From assembly GCF_002214185.1 (NCBI RefSeq), contig NZ_CP022161.1, positions 6,331,486 through 6,395,485 of the forward strand: 64,000 nucleotides of DNA. Direction: 5' to 3'. The position numbers were made by a program, and so were the translations under genes. The DNA is from Streptomyces capitiformicae (GTDB lineage: Bacteria; Actinomycetota; Actinomycetes; Streptomycetales; Streptomycetaceae). Below are positions 17,164 through 24,544 of this stretch, one piece after another. A model generated the notes under the pieces. That model did no database searches and was not told the DNA's origin. It saw only the letters and a program-made list of their open reading frames with translations. Within the stretch, counting starts at the first letter, position 1. Every line of letters begins with the position of its first letter.

Positions 17164-17919
17164 TCAGCCAAGACTCACCCCGGCCAGCCACCCCCCGTCG
17201 ATCACGAACGGCTGCCCGGTGATGTACGACGAGTCCGCACAGGACAGGAACAGCGCCAGCCGGGCGACCTCCTCGGGTTTGCCGATCCGGCCGAGCGGCA
17301 CGCGCTTGCGGTACAGCCGGTCGATGGACTCGGCGGAGGCACCGTCACCGGGGTCGGACATCGCGGTGTCGATGGCGCCGGGGCAGACCGCGTTGACGCG
17401 TATCCCCTTGCGGGCCAGCTCCAGCGCGGCCACCCGGGTCAGGCCGACGATCGCGTGCTTGGTGGCGGCGTACGCGCCGACGTACGCCATGCCCGTCATC
17501 CCGGTGTACGAGGCGGTGTTGACGATGGTGCCGCCGCCGGCCGCCTCGATCTCGGGGGCGAGGGTCTTGACGCCGAGGAAGACGCCGACCTGGTTGACAT
17601 GGACGACCTGCATGAACTCGTCGAGGGGGGTGTCGACGAGGGCGTTGAAGCGCAGGACGCCTGCGTTGTTGACAAGGCCGTCGACGCGGCCGTACGCCTC
17701 CTTCGCCGCGGCCACGGCGGCCGACCAGTCGTCCTCGCGGCTCACGTCCAGGTGGACGTAGTGCGCGCCGATCTCCTTGGCGAGGGCCTCGCCCTGGTCG
17801 TCGAGGACGTCGGCGACCACGACCTCGGCCCCCTCCGCCCGGAACAGCCGGGCCTCCTGCTCGCCCTGGCCGCGCGCGGCGCCTGTGACGAGGACTACAC
17901 GTCCGTCGAGCTTGCCCAT
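17164..17919 (-). CDS. Short-chain dehydrogenase/reductase (SDR), 3-alpha/20-beta-hydroxysteroid dehydrogenase-like
   Basis: 251 aa, classical SDR length. Seen: Rossmann motif VTGAARGQGEQEARLF (TGxxxGxG), the acidic residue after beta-2 (VVVADVLDDQG) that favours NAD(H), the structural NNAG motif (DGLVNNAGVL), catalytic Ser and YxxxK (TASYTGMTGMAYVGAYAATK) and the PG motif (VCPGAIDTAM). Known: family members reduce or oxidise hydroxyl groups on many small molecules, including steroids. The substrate cannot be read from sequence. An operator-like palindrome lies 48-66 nt upstream. It probably works with the catabolic genes downstream on the same strand. Confidence 0.92.
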   Translation of the reverse strand: MGKLDGRVVLVTGAARGQGEQEARLFRAEGAEVVVADVLDDQGEALAKEIGAHYVHLDVSREDDWSAAVAAAKEAYGRVDGLVNNAGVLRFNALVDTPLDEFMQVVHVNQVGVFLGVKTLAPEIEAAGGGTIVNTASYTGMTGMAYVGAYAATKHAIVGLTRVAALELARKGIRVNAVCPGAIDTAMSDPGDGASAESIDRLYRKRVPLGRIGKPEEVARLALFLSCADSSYITGQPFVIDGGWLAGVSLG

Positions 17920-17966
17920 GCGGACTCCCTTCGCGGGTGCGTTGGCCGAGGTCAGCGTACCGAGAT

Positions 17967-17985
17967 ATCTGATGATGCGTCAGAT
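17967..17985. promoter_or_regulatory. Palindromic operator-like site 3
   Basis: ATCTGAT-GATGC-GTCAGAT: the same 7-5-7 design with one mismatch, 48-66 nt upstream of the SDR gene start. It matches site 1 in both outer arms. Confidence 0.65.
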
Positions 17986-18128
17986 GGTGGGCGGATGACG
18001 GCTCGATGATTGCGCTCGCAACCCCAAGTGACTCACCAGTAGGGACATTTGACTCTGTCTGGGGTTTCCACCGGAGCCCAATAATCCTCAGACGGAAGGT
18101 AAAGCCACCACCAAGGAGCGATTCCCAC

Positions 18129-18866
18129 ATGGCCAAGAGGCGGTTCAGGAACAAGAAGGTCCGGTACATCGCCATCGGCGCTTCACTGGCTACCGGTGCG
18201 GCTGCCGTCGCGGTGCTGCTCCCGTCGGCCAACGCGGCCGGGGAGAAGACACCCGACGAGATCATGGGGATGTGCGAAAGGACCGCGGTCCTCAACGGAA
18301 AGAAGCAGACAACAGCTGATTTCGGAGGCGGCCTGGGTGATGGTTTCCAGTCCGACACCTGTGATTTCGTCGAGACGAAGTTCGAGGTCTTCGACGGTCC
18401 CACGGAGAAGGTCACCGTCGACTTCCCGAACTGCGAGCCCAACGCCACCGAACCGTCGAAGGTGACCACCGAGTTCTCGAAGGCGGTGGCTCAGGGACAG
18501 GGCATAAGCCGAGTGACCAGGCAGGGCGCCGCCGGCGGTCTCTTCGGTGCCCTGAGCGGATCCTGGGTGAAGCACAAGGGCACGCTGGACATGACCGTCA
18601 AGTCGGCCACCGCCAGCGAGTCGGAACAACGGGAAGTCCCCGTCGGCAAGATCATGCACGTGACGTTCACACCGAAGATGCAGCGCATGACCGGCGAATG
18701 GCGCGTGCGTATCAACGCCCGCGAGGCGACGACCACCACCAACGCCACACCCGAGCAGAACTTCGTGGCCCCGGAAGTGGTCGAAGGTCCGGTCATCCTG
18801 GAGAGTGCCGCAGGCACGCCCGCGCTCGCGGACGGCACCTCCAAGGTCGTACTGGAGGACTGCTGA
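18129..18866 (+). CDS. Secreted beta-rich protein, function unknown (first of a tandem pair)
   Basis: 245 aa from an ATG at 18129 with AAGGAGCG about 10 nt upstream. Seen: a strongly basic N-terminus (MAKRRFRNKKVRY), hydrophobic core and AxA-like cleavage site (PSANAAGE), giving an exported product. The mature part has four or five cysteines (MGMC, SDTC, PNC, LEDC at the very end) and long alternating polar/apolar strands with few helices. The block C-D-F-V followed by GP-x-E-K-V-T and NC recurs in the next gene, so the two are probably distant paralogues. No family recognised with confidence; the pattern of Ser/Thr-rich amphipathic strands recalls aerolysin-like beta-barrel proteins, but this is inference. 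Confidence 0.75.
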   Translation: MAKRRFRNKKVRYIAIGASLATGAAAVAVLLPSANAAGEKTPDEIMGMCERTAVLNGKKQTTADFGGGLGDGFQSDTCDFVETKFEVFDGPTEKVTVDFPNCEPNATEPSKVTTEFSKAVAQGQGISRVTRQGAAGGLFGALSGSWVKHKGTLDMTVKSATASESEQREVPVGKIMHVTFTPKMQRMTGEWRVRINAREATTTTNATPEQNFVAPEVVEGPVILESAAGTPALADGTSKVVLEDC

Positions 18867-18872
18867 CGCTCC

Positions 18873-18948
18873 CCCCGCTCTTCCTCTCCCCCATCTCCCC
18901 CACCTCCCCTCCCCCCACCTCCCCTCCCCTCCCCTCCCCTCCCCCAGT
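18873..18948. repeat. Polypyrimidine tract between the tandem secreted-protein genes
   Basis: About 76 nt of nearly pure C/T with repeated CCCCTC and CCCCACCT units, filling the gap between the two genes. Such a purine/pyrimidine strand bias is prone to slippage and may affect transcription between them. Confidence 0.75.
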
Positions 18949-18959
18949 AGGAGACACGC

Positions 18960-19751
18960 ATGTCACGCACCGGGCGCAGCGGCAGCCACCGCAGCAAGAA
19001 GAAGCGCATCACCCTCGCCCTGGCGCCGGTCGCCGCCCTCGGGCTGGCCGTCCCGCTGATGTACAGCGCGGGTGCCGCCACCCCCGACGAGGTGGCCACG
19101 GACTGCCGTACGGACTCGGACAAGCTGGAGAACTGCGAGTTCGTCCCCGTTCAGAACAAGGCCAACAGTCTCGGTCCCAACGAGCGGGTCACGTCCGTGA
19201 CCGACAACTGCGGTGTCAGCACGCCGGCGACCAAGTCCTTCAGCGGCACCGCCTCCGTGACCCGCACCATTCAGCTGGAGAACGGCTTCAGCGTGGACGG
19301 CAGCACAAAGCTGGGGAACTCGTTCTTCGAGGTCGGCCTCCAGTTCAGCACGTCGGAAATCAACATCAAGCGCGACGACACCACGTCCTCGTTCTCCTTC
19401 ACCAGGAGCGACACCGTCAAGGCGGACCACATCGCCTTCTTCATGTGGTCTCACAAGCGCACCGACGTGAGCGGATTCCTGCGGGCGACGTACAAGGAGG
19501 CACAGGACGGCCAGAAGGTCTTCTTCTCTCCCAGTGAGGGAGCCACGAACGTTCACGTCTTCTATCCGCAGCTCCTGAAGAGCGGAACTCCGGACGGCCG
19601 CCTCTGGCTGCGGAACGTGCAGTGCGGTACGCCCCAGGCCGACGGAATCCTCAAGAACCAGAACAGCGTCCGTGCCGAACCGGGGTTCGGCGAGGGCGGC
19701 GCGAATGTGAACGACGTGGAAATCCCGCTGTCGGAGATATCTCCGGAATAG
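18960..19751 (+). CDS. Secreted beta-rich protein, function unknown (second of a tandem pair; pore-forming-toxin-like pattern)
   Basis: 263 aa, ATG preceded by AGGAGACACGC. Seen: a basic start (MSRTGRSGSHRSKKKR), signal core (ALAPVAALGLAVPLMYSAGA) and cleavage near AAT. It shares with the upstream protein the block NCEFV ... LGPNERVTSV ... DNC. The centre is a chain of alternating strands: a Ser/Thr-rich strand (SFSGTASVTRTIQL), a turn, FEVGLQFSTSEINIK, then SSFSFTRSDTVKADHIAFF. Two long amphipathic strands around a hinge are the hallmark of the insertion region in aerolysin/ETX-type proteins. No catalytic motif is seen. Assignment to a pore-forming family is inference only. A strong terminator follows. 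Confidence 0.75.
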   Translation: MSRTGRSGSHRSKKKRITLALAPVAALGLAVPLMYSAGAATPDEVATDCRTDSDKLENCEFVPVQNKANSLGPNERVTSVTDNCGVSTPATKSFSGTASVTRTIQLENGFSVDGSTKLGNSFFEVGLQFSTSEINIKRDDTTSSFSFTRSDTVKADHIAFFMWSHKRTDVSGFLRATYKEAQDGQKVFFSPSEGATNVHVFYPQLLKSGTPDGRLWLRNVQCGTPQADGILKNQNSVRAEPGFGEGGANVNDVEIPLSEISPE

Positions 19752-19814
19752 GAGAAACCCAGCCCGGAAGAGGAGACAAACAGTCGGCGCAAGAGCGGCA
19801 GCCGACTGGTGTGA

Positions 19815-19856
19815 ATGGGATCGAGCCCTCGCGGGGACGCGGGGGCTCGATCCCAT
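19815..19856. terminator. Rho-independent-type hairpin, bidirectional
   Basis: Arms ATGGGATCGAGCCC (19815-19828) and GGGCTCGATCCCAT (19843-19856), perfectly complementary over 14 bp, with a 14-nt G-rich loop. It lies between the stop of the second secreted-protein gene (plus) and the stop of the LuxR regulator gene (minus). Confidence 0.85.
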
Positions 19857-19900
19857 CCGTGCGTTCTCATCCGTGCGTTCTCATACGCGAACCCGGGGAG

Positions 19901-20629
19901 TCACACACGAACCACGGAGGCGGCTCCCAGCCACCTCAGTACCGCCTCCGTACTCCCCCGGACGTCCAACTTGGCGTAGATGTTGCTGAGGTTGTTGCGG
20001 ACGGTCTTCTCACTGAGCCGTAACCGCAGACCGATCTCCTGGGCGCCGAGGCCGGTGGAGAGGAGTTCCATGATCTGCCGTTCCCGGGGGGAGAGCAGCG
20101 AGCGCAGCCGTTCCACCGCCTCCTCGGCGGCCGACTCGTCCGGCATCCCGTGGGCCGCGTCCCGGAGGGCGGCGCAGGCGCTCGGCGAGAGGTAGGTGTG
20201 GCCGACCGTGGCGGCCATGACCGCCGAGGAGAGCATGCAGGTGCAGTAGTCGCCCTCGACCAGATAGCCCGCCCCGCCCCGGAAAGCCTCGACGACCGTC
20301 TCGCTGTCCCTGCGTGGGCTGATGACGATCACCGGCGCGCTCATGGCCCCCATGGCCTTCAGCAGCCCCGCGAAGGAGACCGCCGGATCCTCGCAGCGCA
20401 GGATCACGACATCGACGTCGGCCTCATGGAGCCCCCGGTAGGGCGGCGCCATGTGCAGCGCGCGGCGCACGTACGGGTCGTCGCGGGCGGGCCAGTCACG
20501 GTGCGGCCAGTCACGCTGGGCACATGCGAGCGCGACGGACAGGCCCTGGGGGCGAACCGACGAGCCGAGCGCCGCATGGTGCGAGGACGGGCTGTGCTGG
20601 GACGTTCGGACGTGCCGGGGGGATCGCAC
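19901..20629 (-). CDS. LuxR-type orphan transcriptional regulator (NarL/FixJ-like)
   Basis: 242 aa from a GTG at 20629 with GGAAGGA 8 nt upstream. Seen: an N-terminal receiver-like region (VDVVILRCEDPAVSFAG, APVIVISPRRDSETVVEAFR, GAGYLVEGDY) in which the usual acidic pocket and phospho-acceptor Asp environment are degenerate, and a canonical LuxR HTH at the C-terminus (LLSPRERQIMELLSTGLGAQ then EIGLRLRLSEKTVRNNLSNI). No partner kinase is nearby. It is convergent with the secreted pair, so control of those genes is possible but unproven. The degenerate receiver suggests regulation without phosphorylation. Confidence 0.85.
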   Translation of the reverse strand: MRSPRHVRTSQHSPSSHHAALGSSVRPQGLSVALACAQRDWPHRDWPARDDPYVRRALHMAPPYRGLHEADVDVVILRCEDPAVSFAGLLKAMGAMSAPVIVISPRRDSETVVEAFRGGAGYLVEGDYCTCMLSSAVMAATVGHTYLSPSACAALRDAAHGMPDESAAEEAVERLRSLLSPRERQIMELLSTGLGAQEIGLRLRLSEKTVRNNLSNIYAKLDVRGSTEAVLRWLGAASVVRV

Positions 20630-20726
20630 TCGCGGGTCCTTCCGCCGAAGTCGTGACGTCCATGGATACGCATCCCGGCGTGGACATGTTCAAAAGTTCA
20701 ATGAGGTCTGAGGTGGCCGGATCGGG

Positions 20727-20993
20727 TCAGCCGGGCCAGGTTCCGGTCAGGCGGCGGGTGGCGGTGGCCCCGGAGCGGTCGACGGCGGCTTTGACGGCCG
20801 CAAAGATGGCGCCCTGCAGGGTGGCGGCGAGCAGGACCTCGCGCCAGGTGCGTTCCTCGTCGGTGGCGTCGGGTGCGTCCTCTTCGTGGCCGAGCTTCTT
20901 CCACGCCTGCTTGAACAAGGCGCCGGAGAGCATGCCGCTGACCGCGCCGAGGCCCAGGCCGACCGGCTTGTAGGCGAGTTTGGAGACTTTCAT
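20727..20993 (-). CDS. DUF4235 membrane protein
   Basis: 88 aa. Seen: the family N-terminus KLAYKPVGLGLGAVSGMLSG ALFKQAWK (small-residue-rich membrane helix), a charged loop with ATDEERTWREVLLAATLQG, and a second helix AIFAAVKAAVDR. Known: DUF4235 proteins are small actinobacterial membrane proteins of unknown role, almost always next to a DUF3618 protein and a phage-holin-like protein. The start overlaps the DUF3618 stop by 4 nt (ATGA), so the two are coupled. Confidence 0.9.
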   Translation of the reverse strand: MKVSKLAYKPVGLGLGAVSGMLSGALFKQAWKKLGHEEDAPDATDEERTWREVLLAATLQGAIFAAVKAAVDRSGATATRRLTGTWPG

Positions 20994-21451
20994 CGACGTG
21001 CCTTCCTGCGACGGCGCATCAGCGCCAGGGCCAGCAGCCCGGCCGTGACGGCGAGCAGCGCGGTGCGGTTCTCGCGCGCCATGCGGGCGCCTTGGTCGGC
21101 CCGCTGCCTCAGGGGTTCGGGGGCCTTGTCCTGCACGGTCCGCGCGGCGTGGGCGGCCTTGTCGCGGACCTGGACGACCGTCTGGCCGGCCTTCTGCCGT
21201 ACGGGCTCGGGGGTCCGCTCCCGCACCGTGTGGGCGGTGTGGGCGGCCCTGTCCCGTACCTGGGTCGCCACATGGCCCGCCTGCCCTTTCACGGCGGCGG
21301 CCCTGTGTTGCGCCCTGGCCTTGAAATCGCTCTTCGTGGCCAGCGCCTCGACGGTCTCTCCGAGCTCCTGGCGGGTCTGTTCCACCTGTTCGCGCAGTTC
21401 CTCGGGGGTCTGGGCGTTGGTGTCCTGTGGCTTGTCCTGGTGCCGGGTCAT
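20990..21451 (-). CDS. DUF3618 envelope protein
   Basis: 153 aa from an ATG at 21451 with GGAGAGGA upstream. Seen: the DUF3618 signature near the N-terminus (TPEELREQVEQTRQELGETV then EALATKSDFKARAQ), a long Ala/Arg/Gln-rich helical middle with repeated VRDKAAHAARTV-like segments (apolipoprotein-like amphipathic repeats), and one C-terminal transmembrane helix (NRTALLAVTAGLLALALM) ending in an Arg/Lys tail. Function unknown; a membrane-attached helical protein of the cell envelope. It is coupled to DUF4235 downstream. A broken holin-like gene lies directly upstream. Confidence 0.88.
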   Translation of the reverse strand: MTRHQDKPQDTNAQTPEELREQVEQTRQELGETVEALATKSDFKARAQHRAAAVKGQAGHVATQVRDRAAHTAHTVRERTPEPVRQKAGQTVVQVRDKAAHAARTVQDKAPEPLRQRADQGARMARENRTALLAVTAGLLALALMRRRRKARR

Positions 21452-21454
21452 TGC

Positions 21455-21685
21455 TGCGTCCTCTCCTTGATCTCCTTCATGTCGGCCTTCACTCTGTCCA
21501 CGGTTTCCTGTGGTGCGGGAGAGCCGGCCTTGTCGATCTCCTTCTTGCCGGTCGATGGGGATGGTGATCGTGGTGGCCACCAGGGCCTGCGGGGTCAGCG
21601 CCCCGAAGGGGCCGGCGCCGCCGAGGAGCCCGCCGCCGCGCCCGTATCGCTCGCCCTTGCTTTGCGGTCATCCGTCAATGTCGCC
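21455..21685 (-). pseudogene. Phage-holin-family (DUF1469-like) protein, decayed
   Basis: The usual third member of this operon is visible only as pieces. Just upstream of the DUF3618 start one frame reads KKEIDKAGSPAPQETVDRVK and ADMKEIKERTQQ-stop, which is the typical C-terminal tail of these proteins. In other frames upstream, KGERYGRGGGLLGGAG (the loop before the first helix) and VATTITIPI remain, but the two transmembrane helices are essentially missing and a stop interrupts the frame. This looks like an internal deletion plus frameshifts. Confidence 0.6.
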
Positions 21686-22265
21686 CGGGTACCCGGCCTC
21701 AGCCGGTCCATCCCGCCCGGCGCCGCCCTCTTCACCCCAGGTGGCGCAGCAGCAACCGGGGCGCGGCCCGGACGAGCCCTGCCGCGGCGAGCCCGATCAC
21801 GACCCCGGTGACGACATCCGCGGGGTTGTCAGCTGCTTGCGGGGGAGCGTGCACGAGGGCGGCTTAACTCGACCGTGTGATGGTCGGCATCCGGGTTTGC
21901 GGCGTCCTGGGCCGTCCGGGTCAACGTGATCGTGCGATCTGGGACGCCGGGTACGGCGCCAGCAGGCGGGGCCCCCGATCCGCCGGAGTGATGGTTCAGG
22001 GCCTCCCCGTCGCCTCTGGCCGTACCCATTTGGCCAGGTCGTACAGGCAGGTCGTACAGGGCAGTGTCCATAGCGGCCTCCGGCCGCGGGGGCCTCCTGG
22101 GATCGGACGAGCGGACTCGCTCCTGCTCAGTCAAGAGGAACGGCAGGGGGCACCGCTGTGCACCCGCTCGGCGGCGACCGTCACCGCGGGCATGGCGCAG
22201 ACGGTACCCGCCCACGGCGGGCCAGATGGGCATGATCGCGGCGGTGAAGCCGACGGCCGCAGCGG
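21686..22265. other. Decayed or non-coding stretch upstream of the DUF3618 operon
   Basis: About 580 bp without an intact gene. A minus-strand piece at about 21740-21835 reads NPADVVTGVVIGLAAAGLVR followed by an APRLLLRHLG ending, which looks like the C-terminus of a small membrane protein, but its N-terminal part cannot be followed in frame. The rest shows no recognisable family. Confidence 0.3.
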
Positions 22266-23447
22266 TCAGCCCTGGTCCTTTCCGCCCTGGTCATTTCCGC
22301 CCTGGTCCATGAGGCGCTGCTCGTCCTCCTCGTCCCACTTACGGGTGTCGCGCGGTTCGACGTACGGCTCCTCCCGCTCGGGATGGCCGCCGGCGATGGC
22401 CCGCTGGCGGGAGGTTTCGGCGTCGAATTCCAGGCCGAGGAGGATCGCCAGATTGGTGATCCACAGCCACACCAGGAAGACGATGATCCCGGCGAACGTC
22501 CCGTAGGTCTTGTTGTAGGAGGCGAAATTCGCCACGTAGAACGCGAACCCGGCCGAGGCGATCATCCAGATCAGCAGCGCCAGGAAGCTGCCCGGCGTGA
22601 CCCAGCGAAAGCCCCTCACCCGCGCGTTCGGCGTCGCCCAGTACAGGATCGCGATCATGATGGTGACCAGCAGCACCAGCACCGGCCACTTGGCGATCGA
22701 CCACACCGTCAGCGCGGTGTCCCCCATACCCAGCGTGGTGCCGGCCTGACGGGCCAGAGGGCCGGTGAAGACCACGATCAGCGCGCTGATGACCGCCAGG
22801 ACCATGAGTACCACGGTGACAGCCACACGGACCGGCAGCACCTTCCACACCGGCCGGCCCTCGGGGACGTCGTAGACGGCGTTGGCCGTACGGATGAACG
22901 CCGCGACATAACCGGAGGCCGACCACACCGCCAGCACCAGGCCGACGATCGCCATCACCGAGCCGAGCCCGGCGTTGCCCTGCAGTTGCCGCACCGCGTT
23001 GGTGATCACCTCGCGTGCGGCGCCCGGGGTGAACTCGGTGAGGTTGCTCAGTACCCTGTCCGTGGTCGACGCGCCGGTGATGCCGAGCAGCGAGACCAGC
23101 ACGAGCAGTGCCGGGAAGAGCGACAGGATTCCGTAGTAGGTCAGGGCCGCCGCCCGGTCGGTGAGCTCGTCCTTCTTGAACTCGCTCCTCGTCCGGCGCA
23201 GCACCGCCCACCACGACTTCTTGCCCAGCTCCGTCGGAGCGTCCGGAGCCCGTTGCTCCACTTCCGGCTCCGGGCCGTACTTCGGCTTCGTGTCCGGTTC
23301 CGGCTCGGAGCCGTACTTCGCATCCGGCTCCCGGCTCTCACGTGGGGTGGCAGGCGGCCGCCGCCCGACTTTCGCGTGTCCTCGCCGGTGAGTACCACCG
23401 TCACCGGACGCTTGCCCTTTATGCCCCAGTTTTATGATTCGCGTCAT
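22266..23447 (-). CDS. YihY/BrkB-family integral membrane protein
   Basis: 393 aa. Seen: a long charged, Pro/Glu-rich N-terminal cytoplasmic region with PEPDTKPKYGPEPE-type repeats, then the family core: FKKDELTDRAAALTYYGILS, followed by about six membrane helices (FPALLVLVSLLGITG, GSVMAIVGLVLAVWSASGYV, VAVTVVLMVLAVISALIVVF, WPVLVLLVTIMIAILYW, GSFLALLIWMIASAGFAFYV, GTFAGIIVFLVWLWITNLAI) and the LGLEFDAE ending. Known: the family was once thought to be RNase BN; its true role is unclear (possible transporter or envelope protein). The C-terminus is a Gly/Gln/Asp-rich tail with a short repeat (GGNDQGGKDQG). Confidence 0.92.
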   Translation of the reverse strand: MTRIIKLGHKGQASGDGGTHRRGHAKVGRRPPATPRESREPDAKYGSEPEPDTKPKYGPEPEVEQRAPDAPTELGKKSWWAVLRRTRSEFKKDELTDRAAALTYYGILSLFPALLVLVSLLGITGASTTDRVLSNLTEFTPGAAREVITNAVRQLQGNAGLGSVMAIVGLVLAVWSASGYVAAFIRTANAVYDVPEGRPVWKVLPVRVAVTVVLMVLAVISALIVVFTGPLARQAGTTLGMGDTALTVWSIAKWPVLVLLVTIMIAILYWATPNARVRGFRWVTPGSFLALLIWMIASAGFAFYVANFASYNKTYGTFAGIIVFLVWLWITNLAILLGLEFDAETSRQRAIAGGHPEREEPYVEPRDTRKWDEEDEQRLMDQGGNDQGGKDQG

Positions 23448-23528
23448 GGATTGACCAGTACCCCTGTCCGGGGTTCCACGCCTGCGAACCCAGGTGACGA
23501 GCCCTGGCGGGGAGCAGAGGGCATGGGA

Positions 23529-24470
23529 CTACAACAGCGGCCCGACCTCGGCCCCGAACGCCGCCATCTGATCGACGAGCTCGCCCCGGCCACGGCTGCG
23601 GAAGCGCACCTGGATCTGGTCCACGCCCATCTCCGCGTACGCGCGCAGCGAGTCGGCGAGGGCTTGAGGTGGACCGGTGAGCGTGCGGCGGCCGACGTCC
23701 CAGCTCGGCTCACCGACGTACAGGGGCTCGGTGATGGCACCCACCACGAAGGGCCGGCCGGCCGTCCCCGCTTCCTCCCGCAGGCGCCGCAGCCGGGCGA
23801 TCTGCGCCGGGAGGCGGTCGCGCGGGTCTCCCTGCGGCAGCCAGCCGTCCCCGCGTACGGCCGCCCGGCGGACGGCGGCCGGCGACGAGCCGCCCACCCA
23901 CATCGGTACCCGCTCCTGCGCGGGCCGGGGCCGCTGTCCCAGACCTTCGAAGTCGTACAGCTTCCCCTGGTACGAGGGGAACTCCTCCGGCCCCAGCGCC
24001 GCCCGCAGCGCGTCGAGTGACTCGTCCAGCACCGCTCCCCGCCGTTCGAAGTCCACCCCCAGCGCCTCGAACTCCTCCCGCACATGCCCGGCCCCGGCCC
24101 CGAGGATCAGCCGCCCGCCCGAGAGGTGGTCGAGGGTCGCGTACTGCTTGGCCGTCAGCAGCGGATGCCGCAGCCCCACCACCGCGACATGGCTCAGCAG
24201 CCGCACCCGCTCGGTGACCCCCGCAAGAAAGGCGAGGGTGGCGACCGGGTCGTACCAGACCGTCCCCATCGCGGGGGCGAGACGGCGAGGGATGGCGACG
24301 TGGTCGCAGCTCGCGAGGTACGCGAAGCCGGCCCGGTCGGCGGCCCGCGCGATCTCGACCAGATCCCCGACCCCGGCGTCCGCCTCCCAGGGCTCGGCGT
24401 ACAGGGTGCTCTGGGACTGGACGGGCAGCTGCATCCCGTAGACCAGTCGACCGCCGGACGGAACTCGCAT
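23529..24470 (-). CDS. LLM-class oxidoreductase, probably F420-dependent
   Basis: 313 aa from an ATG at 24470 with AAGGGG upstream; a longer frame to 24548 overlaps an operator-like palindrome and lacks family sequence. Seen: YGMQLPVQSQ, FAYLASCDHVAIPRRLAPAM, VRLLSHVAVVGLRHPLLTAK, TLDHLSGGRLILGAGAGHVR, RVPMWVGGSSPAAVRRAAVR and GDGWLPQG, matching the short F420-dependent group (TIGR03619-like). The substrate is unknown. The palindrome CTGAC-GGTCC-GTCAG lies 60-74 nt upstream, linking it to the LLM/SDR/amidohydrolase genes with the same motif. It is next to a LysR regulator gene that ends at 24541. Confidence 0.87.
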   Translation of the reverse strand: MRVPSGGRLVYGMQLPVQSQSTLYAEPWEADAGVGDLVEIARAADRAGFAYLASCDHVAIPRRLAPAMGTVWYDPVATLAFLAGVTERVRLLSHVAVVGLRHPLLTAKQYATLDHLSGGRLILGAGAGHVREEFEALGVDFERRGAVLDESLDALRAALGPEEFPSYQGKLYDFEGLGQRPRPAQERVPMWVGGSSPAAVRRAAVRGDGWLPQGDPRDRLPAQIARLRRLREEAGTAGRPFVVGAITEPLYVGEPSWDVGRRTLTGPPQALADSLRAYAEMGVDQIQVRFRSRGRGELVDQMAAFGAEVGPLL

Positions 24471-24529
24471 GAGGCACCCCTTGACTGACGGCTCAGCAGG
24501 CCGACCACCGACCGCCCCCATGGTCGTAG

Positions 24530-24544
24530 CTGACGGTCCGTCAG
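24530..24544. promoter_or_regulatory. Palindromic operator-like site 4
   Basis: CTGAC-GGTCC-GTCAG, perfect arms, 60-74 nt upstream of the LLM oxidoreductase start at 24470. It overlaps the last codons of the LysR gene. A weaker half-match (CTGACGGCTCAG, 24485-24496) lies between the site and the start codon. Confidence 0.7.
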
